Shown here one piece after another: positions 1-8,686 of a stretch of DNA of 64,000 nt (position 1 is its first letter; each line of letters begins with the position of its first letter). Position numbers and translations under genes: made by a program. The DNA comes from an uncultured Niabella sp. (GTDB lineage: Bacteria > Bacteroidota > Bacteroidia > Chitinophagales > Chitinophagaceae), in contig CAKSQK010000008.1 in the NCBI GenBank assembly GCA_934486785.1, positions 36,556 through 100,555 of the forward strand, in the 5' to 3' direction. A model generated the notes under the pieces. It saw only the letters and a list, made by a program, of their open reading frames with translations. It made no database searches and had not been told where the DNA came from.

Positions 1-1326
1 AATATTTTTCTTGCTAATATTGACCGCTCTCCGCTGCAGGCAGAAGAAAGAGAAAGCAGTAAATACCAGGCCAGGTTTTTAAGGGCTTATTTTTATCATG
101 AATTATTTCGCTGGTTCGGGCCTTTGGTAATTACTACAGAGCCATTGGATCCTTTTAGCTTTAGCACTACTAAAAGAGAAGACCTGAAAACCACCGTAGA
201 TTTTATTGTAAAGGAATTTGATACACTGTCAACACCGGGGCTGCTTCCTGATACATGGACGGGCTCGGACTATGGCAGGATCACCAGGTCGGCGGCAATG
301 GCATACAAAGCCCGAACCCTGTTGTATGCAGCCAGCCCGCTTTTTGAAGCATCCGGAGTTACCTGGGCGCAGGCAGCAGAGGCTGCGCAAGAAACAATCG
401 ATTATTGCGAAGGAGATGGATTTCATTCGCTTTATTATGATCCTTTGGAACCTGAAAAAAGCTATTCCAGGTTATTTAATGAGCGTGTCAATCGGGAAAA
501 TATATTGGTTTACTTAAGAGCCCCAACCAATGATTTATATAATTTATTTCCTGCGTTCAATCCCTGGAATGTAAATAAGGAACTGACAACAGTACCCACT
601 CAATGGCTGGTTGATAGTTATGATATGATTAATGGCGAAGAGCCAATTACGGGGTATAATAGTGATTATAGCCCTATCATTAATACCGCGTCAGGGTATA
701 ACGAACAAAGCCCTTATGCAAACCGTGATCCACGTCTTAAACAATCTATTTTACATCATGGGTCAGTATGGCCACAGGTAAATTCCCTTCCTGCAACTGT
801 AGACATCAGAACTGCGAACAACTGGGGTAGCGGGTATTTTCTTGTAAAATATTTGGATGATCGTATCGATCACAGAAAGGGAGGCACTACATCAATGAAT
901 TTTATAATGATGCGTTACGCAGAAGTTTTATTGAATTTTGCGGAAGCAATTAATGAATCTGCCGATAATGCCTCAGCTCGCTCTAAAGCTGTTGAACAGC
1001 TAAATAAAATAAGAAAACGTGCCGGCTTTGCTGACGAACACCTTTTGGATGCATCGAAGTTTACTCAAAGTACACTTCGCGAAAGAATTCGGAAAGAAAG
1101 AAGGGTGGAAATGGCATTTGAAGAACATCGTTTTTTTGATATACGCAGGTGGAAAATTGCAACCACCGTAATGAACAGGCCTGCAATTGGAATTATGATG
1201 GTTAACAATCAGTACGTTCGCAGGGTATTAGACCAACGCAGCTATGCTGAGCGTATGAACCTGTCTCCATTACCAGTGGCTGAAGTAAACAACAGCCCTT
1301 ATATTTATCAAAATCCCGGGTATTAA
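1..1326 (+). CDS. SusD/RagB-family outer-membrane nutrient-binding lipoprotein (5' end outside window)
   Basis: The reading frame is open from base 1, so the start and the lipoprotein signal lie before the window. SusD proteins sit on the cell surface, form a lid on a SusC TonB-dependent porin and bind glycan. Seen here: an early segment like the family's helical RAYFYHELFRWFG region, then the C-terminal SusD hallmark, an LNKIRKRAGF stretch followed by IRKERRVEMAFEEHRFFDIR. The protein ends normally. It heads a same-strand run of sulfatase genes, so the ligand is probably a sulfated glycan (inference). The partner SusC gene would be expected immediately upstream, outside the window. A TTG at 124 is not a credible start because homology-like sequence runs through it. 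Confidence 0.93.
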   Translation, partial: NIFLANIDRSPLQAEERESSKYQARFLRAYFYHELFRWFGPLVITTEPLDPFSFSTTKREDLKTTVDFIVKEFDTLSTPGLLPDTWTGSDYGRITRSAAMAYKARTLLYAASPLFEASGVTWAQAAEAAQETIDYCEGDGFHSLYYDPLEPEKSYSRLFNERVNRENILVYLRAPTNDLYNLFPAFNPWNVNKELTTVPTQWLVDSYDMINGEEPITGYNSDYSPIINTASGYNEQSPYANRDPRLKQSILHHGSVWPQVNSLPATVDIRTANNWGSGYFLVKYLDDRIDHRKGGTTSMNFIMMRYAEVLLNFAEAINESADNASARSKAVEQLNKIRKRAGFADEHLLDASKFTQSTLRERIRKERRVEMAFEEHRFFDIRRWKIATTVMNRPAIGIMMVNNQYVRRVLDQRSYAERMNLSPLPVAEVNNSPYIYQNPGY

Positions 1327-1344
1327 AAATTTAAAATTAGTAAT

Positions 1345-2265
1345 ATGAAAAAAAGTGTGTATCTGACATTTTTTCTTACAGTAATTATTTTAGCATCTTG
1401 CAGTAAAAGCAAAAATGAAGTGGCTTATACGCCAACAGTTATCATAAGTTTTTTAAATGTGGGTGATAGTGGTATTGTAAATATGCCAAAAGGAGCCGTA
1501 GATTATACGGCTAAAATTAATGTACGATCAAATGGAACAGCTTTAAGATTGTTTGAAATTTACGAAGCCGACGCAAGAACAGGCGCAAGAGGTGCATTGA
1601 TTGAAAACTCTGCCATTTCTTTTACCAACGTTCAGACAAGTGTTGAGCAGGACCATACCATTACCGGCCTTACAGAAAACAGGGCCATTAAAGTTGTGGT
1701 GACGGATACAACAGGAAATGTGTTTGAAAAAAACCTTGTGGTTAAAATCACGCCATCAGTTATTTTTTCAGATGCAGTGAAGATTGAAACAGTGGAAAAT
1801 TACTATGGGCCATATTTTGCCACCTGGCTTTCGGGCCGCGTTTACATGCGCAGCCACGAGCAATATAAAGATCAGATCGATCTATCTCTCGGAGGCATTC
1901 AGATAGGGCAGGATACGCTTCCACATTTAGTAAACCCTGCTGTAAGAGGAACTTATAATTTATTAACTATTGCGGGGTTGCAGCATACAAAATTTGAAGC
2001 TACCGCTTATACAAAGGCTCAATTTGATGGTATTAGCCGTGTGAATGAATCGCTGATAACAGCGCTTGCAGATCCGCAAAAGGATACCGTTAGGATAGAA
2101 AATAATAAAATCTATTTGTTTAAAACCGCGAATGGTAAAAAAGGATTGATCAGTATCAGTTCATTAACTAAAAAAACAGCTACTATAGAGATTAGCAATG
2201 GAAACTGGGTGCCCAGCTCATCCTATTATGAAGCGGCAATCGCAACAAAAACAGTATCTCAATAA
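1345..2265 (+). CDS. Putative surface lipoprotein downstream of SusD
   Basis: This 306-residue protein begins with a lipoprotein signal (hydrophobic stretch ending LASC, Cys about residue 19). The rest is soluble and beta-rich in character, with an Ig/fibronectin-like first half and a second half of unknown type. I do not recognise the family. It starts 18 bases after the SusD stop, so it is very likely co-transcribed with it. Proteins in this position are often surface glycan-binding proteins (SusE/SusF-like or SGBP); that role is inferred from position only. No catalytic motif is visible. Confidence 0.8.
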   Translation: MKKSVYLTFFLTVIILASCSKSKNEVAYTPTVIISFLNVGDSGIVNMPKGAVDYTAKINVRSNGTALRLFEIYEADARTGARGALIENSAISFTNVQTSVEQDHTITGLTENRAIKVVVTDTTGNVFEKNLVVKITPSVIFSDAVKIETVENYYGPYFATWLSGRVYMRSHEQYKDQIDLSLGGIQIGQDTLPHLVNPAVRGTYNLLTIAGLQHTKFEATAYTKAQFDGISRVNESLITALADPQKDTVRIENNKIYLFKTANGKKGLISISSLTKKTATIEISNGNWVPSSSYYEAAIATKTVSQ

Positions 2266-2313
2266 AGTGAATTCTGAATATCTATATAAGACTTTATCAT
2301 AATCCGCATTAGT

Positions 2314-4389
2314 GTGTTAAAAGATCAACAAGTGAGCAGATATTTTTTATTCATATTACTTTTTATAACCGTGGTATTCAAAGCCAATGCCCAAAAAAAG
2401 CCCAACATCCTAATTATTCTTGCTGATGATATGGGCTACTCTGATATTGGTTCCTACGGCGGCGAAGTGCAAACGCCTAACCTGGATAAACTCTCCAAGG
2501 AAGGCATTCGCTATCGCCAGTTTTACAATGCGGCTCGCTGTTGCCCCACGCGCGCTTCTTTAATGACCGGGCTTTACCCCCACCAGGCGGGTATGGGTTG
2601 GATGGCTGCTGCCGATTTGGGTACACCTGCGTATCAGGGCAATTTAAACAGGCAATCGGTAACTATTGCCGAAGTGTTAAAAACGGCAGGTTATCATACA
2701 TACATGACCGGCAAATGGCACCTGACCAACGAAAGGAAAATAGCCGGCGAAGTAATAGATAACTGGCCCAGGCAAAGAGGGTTTGACAGATTTTTTGGAA
2801 TCATTCCCGGTGCGGCAAATTACTTCACGCCTTTTGTATATAGCGATAACAAAAAATACAAGGCTTCAACTGATGATAATTATTACTTAACTGATGCCAT
2901 CAGTGATACAAGTGCGAAATTCATTAATGAGCATTTTGCTGATAAGAATGATAAGCCCTTGTTTATGTATGTGGCTTATAATGCTCCACACTGGCCGCTG
3001 CATGCGCCTGAAAAAGATATTGAAAAATACAGGCAACTATATTTACAGGGATGGGACGTATTAAGAGCTGAGAGATTTGCCAGACAAAAGCAAATCGCTT
3101 TACTTCCACAAAATAGTGTCCTTTCTCCCCGGGATAAAGAAGTAGAAGCATGGAACAGTTTGAGTGATGACCAAAAAAATGAAATGGCTTCGCGCATGGC
3201 CATTTATGCAGCACAGATAGATATCATGGATGCAGGTATTGGCAGGATAGTGGAAGCATTGAAAAAAAATGGTGAGTTAGAAAATACCCTCATCTTTTTT
3301 CTGAGTGATAATGGTGCGTGTGCAGAGTTTATCAGCAGCGGCAACAGCAAAGCTGTGGATGGAACTGCGGATACCTATGAAAGTTACCGCATACAATGGG
3401 CCAACTTAAGCAGCACACCTTTCAGGGAGTACAAACATTTTACACACGAGGGCGGCATTGCTACCCCGCTTATCGTACACTGGCCAAACGGCATCAATAA
3501 AAATCTTTATAACTCTTTTGCAAAAGGGTATGGGCAATTAACTGATATTATGGCAACCTGCGCAGATGTAGCGGGAGCAAAGTATCCGGCGGTTTTTTCA
3601 GGCCATAAAATTCATCCGCTGGAAGGAAAAAGCCTCGTTCCGCATTTTTCAGGTAAAGACAATCAGAAAGAAAAAATGTACTGGGAGCACGAAGCCAATA
3701 TTGCAATGAGAGACGGTAAGTGGAAACTTGTGGCCAAAACTCCCGAAGGTGAAAAGTTTGATGAAAGAGCATTACAACTTTTTGATATGGATGCCGACCC
3801 CTCAGAAATGAATGACCTTGCTGCAAAATATCCGCAAATTGTTCAATCAATGTACCGGGACTGGCTGCAATGGGCAAAACGTGTAGAAGTATTTCCGATG
3901 GATACCAGGGAATACAACGTGCGCATGCAGGCTTACCGTCGTAATGTAAATGGAAAATTTGACGACAATCTGGGCGGGTGGAACATCAGGATTGCAGAAG
4001 ATGTGGAAGCCGCAATCACAACAGATCAACGAGGTATGATAACAGGTGGAAAATCCGCATCCATTAAAATAAACAAACCAGGGGCTCGGCCCAATGGGGC
4101 AGCAATGTTCTGGCCCTTGCATTTGAATGTAAATGAACGCTTCAACCTGCGGCTGAAATTAAGATCAGCCGGGCAGGCCAATTTCATCATCAGGTTAGAA
4201 AAAACAGATGATCCTTCACAAAAAATTATTGACACGCAAATATCCGTTGGTAAAAGAATACAAGCGCATCAGCTATTATCTAAACCCGTACCTTCTGATG
4301 GCACCTACCGAATTGCACTTTACTTTGGAAATATGAAAGCCGGCGATCAATTATGGATTGACGACGTAGAACTGATTCCTGTAAAATAA
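2314..4389 (+). CDS. Family S1 sulfatase with C-terminal carbohydrate-binding-like domain
   Basis: This is a type I sulfatase of 691 residues, exported by an N-terminal signal (about residues 8-27). It hydrolyses sulfate esters after an active-site Cys is converted to formylglycine. Visible motifs are the metal-binding ADDMGYSDIG (about 37-46), the signature CCPTR with Cys76 as the modified residue, TGKWHL, and a later LSDNGA. The signature context (YNAARCCPTRASLMTG, then LYPHQAG) resembles family S1_4, but this is recall, not a search. After the sulfatase fold ends near residue 530 there is an extra region of about 150 residues that looks like a jelly-roll carbohydrate-binding module ending in LWIDDVELIPV. 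The start is GTG at 2314 or GTG at 2332; no ATG is available. Confidence 0.93.
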   Translation: MLKDQQVSRYFLFILLFITVVFKANAQKKPNILIILADDMGYSDIGSYGGEVQTPNLDKLSKEGIRYRQFYNAARCCPTRASLMTGLYPHQAGMGWMAAADLGTPAYQGNLNRQSVTIAEVLKTAGYHTYMTGKWHLTNERKIAGEVIDNWPRQRGFDRFFGIIPGAANYFTPFVYSDNKKYKASTDDNYYLTDAISDTSAKFINEHFADKNDKPLFMYVAYNAPHWPLHAPEKDIEKYRQLYLQGWDVLRAERFARQKQIALLPQNSVLSPRDKEVEAWNSLSDDQKNEMASRMAIYAAQIDIMDAGIGRIVEALKKNGELENTLIFFLSDNGACAEFISSGNSKAVDGTADTYESYRIQWANLSSTPFREYKHFTHEGGIATPLIVHWPNGINKNLYNSFAKGYGQLTDIMATCADVAGAKYPAVFSGHKIHPLEGKSLVPHFSGKDNQKEKMYWEHEANIAMRDGKWKLVAKTPEGEKFDERALQLFDMDADPSEMNDLAAKYPQIVQSMYRDWLQWAKRVEVFPMDTREYNVRMQAYRRNVNGKFDDNLGGWNIRIAEDVEAAITTDQRGMITGGKSASIKINKPGARPNGAAMFWPLHLNVNERFNLRLKLRSAGQANFIIRLEKTDDPSQKIIDTQISVGKRIQAHQLLSKPVPSDGTYRIALYFGNMKAGDQLWIDDVELIPVK

Positions 4390-4435
4390 TTAGCGAGTTT
4401 TTCACAAAGTTTTACCTGCAGAATAATTTTTTAAT

Positions 4436-5752
4436 ATGAACCGATTTATAATATTAGTATTTCTCTCTATTTTAGCTCTAAACGCCTTTTCGCAAAATTC
4501 AAAACACGTCTTGCTAGTAAGCATTGATGGGCTGCGCCCGGACTTTTATAACAATGATCAGTGGATAGCACCCACTTTAAAACAATTAAAAAAAGAGGGC
4601 GTTTATGCTAATAAAAATTACGGCATATTTCCATCTGTAACCTATCCCTCACACACCACCATTATTACAGGCACACTACCAGCCAGGCATGGCATTTACT
4701 ATAACGCACCATTTGAAGCGCCGCCCAGCCGCTGGTATTGGGAAGAAAATTTTATTAAAGTACCCACCCTGTGGGACGCTGTAAAATCGAAAGGAATGAC
4801 ATCGGGCTCTGTAATGTGGCCGGTAACAGTTGGTGCGCCTATTGATTATAATATTCCTGTGAAACGTCCTGACGGTGATGAAACCACTGACCAGCTAACT
4901 GTTACAAAACCGCATATTACACCACAGAAAATGGTTCCGGAAATGATAACAGCACTCGGCGGATTATCTCAAGAAGATTTCAGGTATGACCGGGTGGATA
5001 TCACTATCGGGCGTACGGCTGCACATATCATTAAAAAATACAAGCCCAATTTGATGGCTGTGCATTTCATCAATTTGGATCATATTCAGCATGACGGTGG
5101 AAAAAATGGCCCTGAAGTACAGCGGGCACTTACAGTTATTGACAGCATGTTAAACGTTTTGATAACCACTTTAAAAGAAGCTGGTATTTATCATTCAACC
5201 AATATCATTATAACAGGTGACCATGGTTTTGTAGATGTTTCAAAAACCTTTTCACCAAACGTTATTCTGGCAAGGGAAGGACTTATTTCAAAGGATAACT
5301 GGACTGCTAAATTCCTGGCGTCAGGCGGTTCAGCATTTTTATACATGAAAAATAAAAATGATAAAGCAACGCTTGACAAAATAGGCAACCTGCTAAATGC
5401 GGTACCTGCCGAACAAAGAAAAACGTTTCGTATTATCGAAAGAGATGAACTGGATCAACTTGGCGCCAACCCGGAAGTAGTGATGGCATTGGCTTTGGAA
5501 GATGGTACTGCGGGCGCCAACAACATGCAGGGTCAGCAATTTGTAGTAAAGAAAAAAACAACAGGATCCCACGGCCAGCACCCACGCCTGCCTGGAATGG
5601 AAACGGGCTTCATCGCTTTCGGCCCTGATATAATATCTAACAGCTATATAAAGGAAATATCATTACCCGACATCTCTCCGCTGGTGAGCCGCTTGTTAAA
5701 TCTGAATTTTACTGCACCAGATGGCAAGCTCGTTCCGGGAATTTTAAAATAA
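4436..5752 (+). CDS. Ectonucleotide pyrophosphatase/phosphodiesterase-like enzyme (alkaline phosphatase superfamily)
   Basis: This 438-residue exported protein (signal peptide to about residue 19, ...AFSQ) resembles the NPP/type I phosphodiesterase family. Visible residues are the metal Asp31 in VSIDGLRPDF, the nucleophile Thr69 in FPSVTYPSHTTIITG, and downstream metal ligands in HFINLDHIQHDGG, TGDHGF and GSHGQHP. The family cleaves phosphodiesters or phosphate monoesters in the periplasm or at the surface. It lies between sulfatase genes and its stop codon touches the start of the next one, so it is part of the same transcript. The substrate is unknown; a phosphorylated or nucleotide-linked glycan, or an unrelated phosphate-scavenging role, are both possible. 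Confidence 0.9.
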   Translation: MNRFIILVFLSILALNAFSQNSKHVLLVSIDGLRPDFYNNDQWIAPTLKQLKKEGVYANKNYGIFPSVTYPSHTTIITGTLPARHGIYYNAPFEAPPSRWYWEENFIKVPTLWDAVKSKGMTSGSVMWPVTVGAPIDYNIPVKRPDGDETTDQLTVTKPHITPQKMVPEMITALGGLSQEDFRYDRVDITIGRTAAHIIKKYKPNLMAVHFINLDHIQHDGGKNGPEVQRALTVIDSMLNVLITTLKEAGIYHSTNIIITGDHGFVDVSKTFSPNVILAREGLISKDNWTAKFLASGGSAFLYMKNKNDKATLDKIGNLLNAVPAEQRKTFRIIERDELDQLGANPEVVMALALEDGTAGANNMQGQQFVVKKKTTGSHGQHPRLPGMETGFIAFGPDIISNSYIKEISLPDISPLVSRLLNLNFTAPDGKLVPGILK

Positions 5753-7168
5753 ATGAACATGAACAGATCTCTACAATCATTTTTTGTTTTGCTTTTTGCT
5801 TTGGTACTGGCAGGATGTGTATCAAAGCACACACCTAATAACACTTCATCTGGCACGAAAGAGCGGCCCAACGTTGTGATCATTATGGCGGATGACCTCG
5901 ATTCCAAACAACTAAGTGTTTACGGCGGGCGAAACTTAAAAACAGTTCATATAGACAGGCTTGCTGAGCAGGGATTAAAATTCAACAACATGGTTGCCTC
6001 AGAAGCCATGTGTGTGCCCCTGCGGACTTCACTTTTTACCGGCCTGTATCCCATGCGGCATGGTTCCTATCAAAATCATAAACCTGTATATAACGATAAC
6101 ATGAAAAGCATTGTGCACTACCTGGGCGATCTGGGTTATGAAGTAGCACTTACAGGCAAAGATCATGTAACAAAACCTGTTTCAGTATTTCCATTTATAA
6201 GGGTAGAGGGCTTTGAGCCAAATTGTGTTTCGCCCACAGATGTTTACCAGTTAAACGATGTAAAGAAATTTATAACCAACCGAGACAAACCTTATTGCTT
6301 ATTTATTATGAGCAACAACCCTCATGCACCATGGACGGTTGGTGACCCTTCTGAGTTTGATGCGGATAAATTAATACTGCCTCCGCATTGGGTAGATACA
6401 AGGCAAACCCGTGAGCAGTTTACAAAATATCTGGCTGAAGTACGAAGGCTTGACAATCAGGTGGGCGAACTGATGCAACTAATTAAAGAAACAGGGCAGG
6501 AAGACAATACGATCTTTATTTTTTTGGGAGAACAGGGGGCACAGTTTCCCGGCGCCAAATGGACACTTTGGGATGAAGGCCAACACAGTTCTATGATCAT
6601 CAGGTGGCCTGGCATGGTAAAGGCCAATACACAAACGGATGCAATCGTTCAGTATGAAGATATTTTACCAACACTCGTTGAAATGGCCGGAGGCCGCGCC
6701 ATTCAAGGACTTGAAGGAGTGAGCTTTCTGAACGTGGTAACCGGCCGCAGTCAAAATGCCCGCGACTTTGCTTATGGTATTCATAACAATATTCCCGAAG
6801 GGCCTGCTTATCCCATCAGAGCCATTAGAGGCGGGCAATATAAACTATTACTGAACCTGTTGCCTGAAAACAAATATGCCATCCGCTATCTCACCAATCG
6901 GAAAAATGTAAAATATTGGGATTCATGGTTTGTAAAAGCACAGAATTCTCCGCGTGATCAGTTCCTGCTGAACCGCATCACCACCCGCCCCGCCGTTGAA
7001 TTTTACGATCTGAAAGCAGACCCGTATGAGTTGAACAATCTTGCTAATGATCCAAAGTATTCAAAGCTGATAGAAGAATACCAAACAAAATTATACGCCT
7101 GGATGAAGCAACAGGGCGACCCCGGGGCCGCCGCCGACGTGCCGTTGAAGAAGGATTCAAGAAAATAA
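5753..7168 (+). CDS. Family S1 sulfatase, lipoprotein, atypical CVPLR signature
   Basis: This is a 471-residue sulfatase with a lipoprotein signal (VLAGC, Cys22). Metal-site residues are seen in IMADDLDSKQLS. The signature is CVPLR with Cys87, which keeps the C-x-P-x-R core but has Leu where most family members have Ser, Thr or Ala. Lys and His positions follow in TGKDHV, and the usual GDNG is replaced by a weak LGEQGAQFPG, which lacks the Asp-Asn pair. The general layout recalls sulfoglucosamine sulfohydrolase-like sulfatases, a tentative placement. Its ATG directly follows the stop of the preceding gene, so translation is probably coupled. Formylglycine conversion of a CVPLR site and full activity need checking. 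Confidence 0.88.
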   Translation: MNMNRSLQSFFVLLFALVLAGCVSKHTPNNTSSGTKERPNVVIIMADDLDSKQLSVYGGRNLKTVHIDRLAEQGLKFNNMVASEAMCVPLRTSLFTGLYPMRHGSYQNHKPVYNDNMKSIVHYLGDLGYEVALTGKDHVTKPVSVFPFIRVEGFEPNCVSPTDVYQLNDVKKFITNRDKPYCLFIMSNNPHAPWTVGDPSEFDADKLILPPHWVDTRQTREQFTKYLAEVRRLDNQVGELMQLIKETGQEDNTIFIFLGEQGAQFPGAKWTLWDEGQHSSMIIRWPGMVKANTQTDAIVQYEDILPTLVEMAGGRAIQGLEGVSFLNVVTGRSQNARDFAYGIHNNIPEGPAYPIRAIRGGQYKLLLNLLPENKYAIRYLTNRKNVKYWDSWFVKAQNSPRDQFLLNRITTRPAVEFYDLKADPYELNNLANDPKYSKLIEEYQTKLYAWMKQQGDPGAAADVPLKKDSRK

Positions 7169-7198
7169 TAGTAACTACTTTTTAATGTAATAAGCGAG

Positions 7199-8644
7199 AT
7201 GATTATGAAGAAAATTTTTATAGCTGCATTTTTTTTGTCTTTGTTTGGTTGCTCCAATACTTCTACCACGCGGCAAACGCCGGTATCTAAGCCTAATATT
7301 ATTTTTATTATGGCTGATGACCTCGGCTCGGCAGAATTGGGCAGCTATGGCAACACATTTAATGAAACGCCCCACCTTGACAGGCTTGCAGGAGAAGGAG
7401 CCCGGTTTACACAGGCTTATACAGCAGCGCCCATTTGTTCGCCGTCACGCGCTGCATTTATGACGGGTCAGTACCCGGCACGCATACGCATCACTGATTT
7501 TTTGCCTGATAATGCCGAAAGGTATCTTGACCCCGCAAAATATGTAACGCTGAATGAGGCGTTGTCTGCCGCGGGCTACCATACAGGTTTGATTGGGAAA
7601 TGGCACCTGGATACACGGTTTAATGATCCTAAAGGAAACCCACAACAACACGGGTTTGATGAAGTGATCGGATCTGAAACAAAATATATTGCCGATGGCG
7701 ATTACTTTTATCCTTACGATAAAACAGAAACCCTGAATGCTCAGGGTGTGGATGGTGAATATTTAACAGATCGCCAATGCCTGGAAGCTTCAAAATTTAT
7801 TGAGCGCAATAAAGACAAGCCTTTCTTTTTGTACCTCTCGTTTTACAGTGTTCACACGCGCCTTGATGCACCACAGGATGTTGTTAATAAGTATAAAGTC
7901 AAGTTCGACAAAAAATATGGTGCGGGTAAAGCAGATGAATTGTTTGAAAAGAATAATCGCCACGAAGGTGGGCATTTAGATAATCCGTATCTGGCAGCTA
8001 TGATCGAACGGATTGATGCGGGCGTAGGTGCTGTAATGAAAACATTGAAAGAGCAGGGCGTTGATCAAAATACAGTAGTGATGTTTTTTTCTGATAACGG
8101 TGGCGTGGGCAATCTGGGCAATAATGGTATTTTAAGAGCCGGTAAATCATGGTTGTATGAAGGAGGGATACGCGAAAACCTTATTGCGCGCTGGCCGGCT
8201 GGGATTAAACCCAAAACCGTCATTCATACACCTGTTTATGGTACTGATTTTTACCCAACTTTTCTGGATATGGCGGGAGCCACAGCAAATGCTGGTAAAA
8301 TTGTTGATGGAAAAAGTTTCCTTCCTTTGTTTAAGAACCAGGCCATGCAGCCGAGGCCTTTCTACTGGCATTATATTTCTGAAACAGGCAAATGGGCAAA
8401 CCGCATGTGCAGCGCTGTTCGCCAGGGGGATTACAAATTGCTTTATTTTTATGCAGATCAAAGAATTGAATTGTACAACCTGAAAAATGATCCTTCTGAA
8501 AAAAACAACATAGCCGCTTCAGAACCTGGCAAAGTAAAAGAACTGAAGGCCATGCTTGATAGCTGGAAGAAAGAAGTGAATGCAGAAGAACCTGATGTAG
8601 TGGGCGCTTCAAAGCCGCGGCCTGCAAGGAAGCGGGCGAATTAA
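7199..8644 (+). CDS. Family S1 sulfatase, lipoprotein
   Basis: This is a 481-residue sulfatase with a lipoprotein signal (SLFGC, Cys18). It carries the canonical signature CSPSR with Cys80, the metal-binding MADDLGSAELG, a TGQYPAR segment, IGKWHL and FFSDNGG. These show an intact catalytic site that needs formylglycine maturation. It is 30 bases from the previous sulfatase and is the last gene before the hybrid regulator. The TGQYPAR-ITDFLP region resembles arylsulfatases of the S1_16-like group (from memory, not searched). The substrate cannot be read from the sequence. The C-terminus is basic and repetitive (ASKPRPARKRAN). Confidence 0.93.
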   Translation: MIMKKIFIAAFFLSLFGCSNTSTTRQTPVSKPNIIFIMADDLGSAELGSYGNTFNETPHLDRLAGEGARFTQAYTAAPICSPSRAAFMTGQYPARIRITDFLPDNAERYLDPAKYVTLNEALSAAGYHTGLIGKWHLDTRFNDPKGNPQQHGFDEVIGSETKYIADGDYFYPYDKTETLNAQGVDGEYLTDRQCLEASKFIERNKDKPFFLYLSFYSVHTRLDAPQDVVNKYKVKFDKKYGAGKADELFEKNNRHEGGHLDNPYLAAMIERIDAGVGAVMKTLKEQGVDQNTVVMFFSDNGGVGNLGNNGILRAGKSWLYEGGIRENLIARWPAGIKPKTVIHTPVYGTDFYPTFLDMAGATANAGKIVDGKSFLPLFKNQAMQPRPFYWHYISETGKWANRMCSAVRQGDYKLLYFYADQRIELYNLKNDPSEKNNIAASEPGKVKELKAMLDSWKKEVNAEEPDVVGASKPRPARKRAN

Positions 8645-8646
8645 GT

Positions 8647-8654
8647 TACATTTG
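8647..8654 (+). promoter_or_regulatory. Candidate -7 promoter element for the hybrid regulator gene
   Basis: TACATTTG matches the Bacteroidota -7 consensus TAnnTTTG. It lies 32 bases before the TTG start at 8687. No good TTTG is seen at the -33 position, so this is a weak candidate. If real, the regulator has its own promoter in addition to read-through from the sulfatase genes. Confidence 0.4.
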
Positions 8655-8686
8655 CAGTATAGAATGTAAATAAAAGGGAATCGTAC

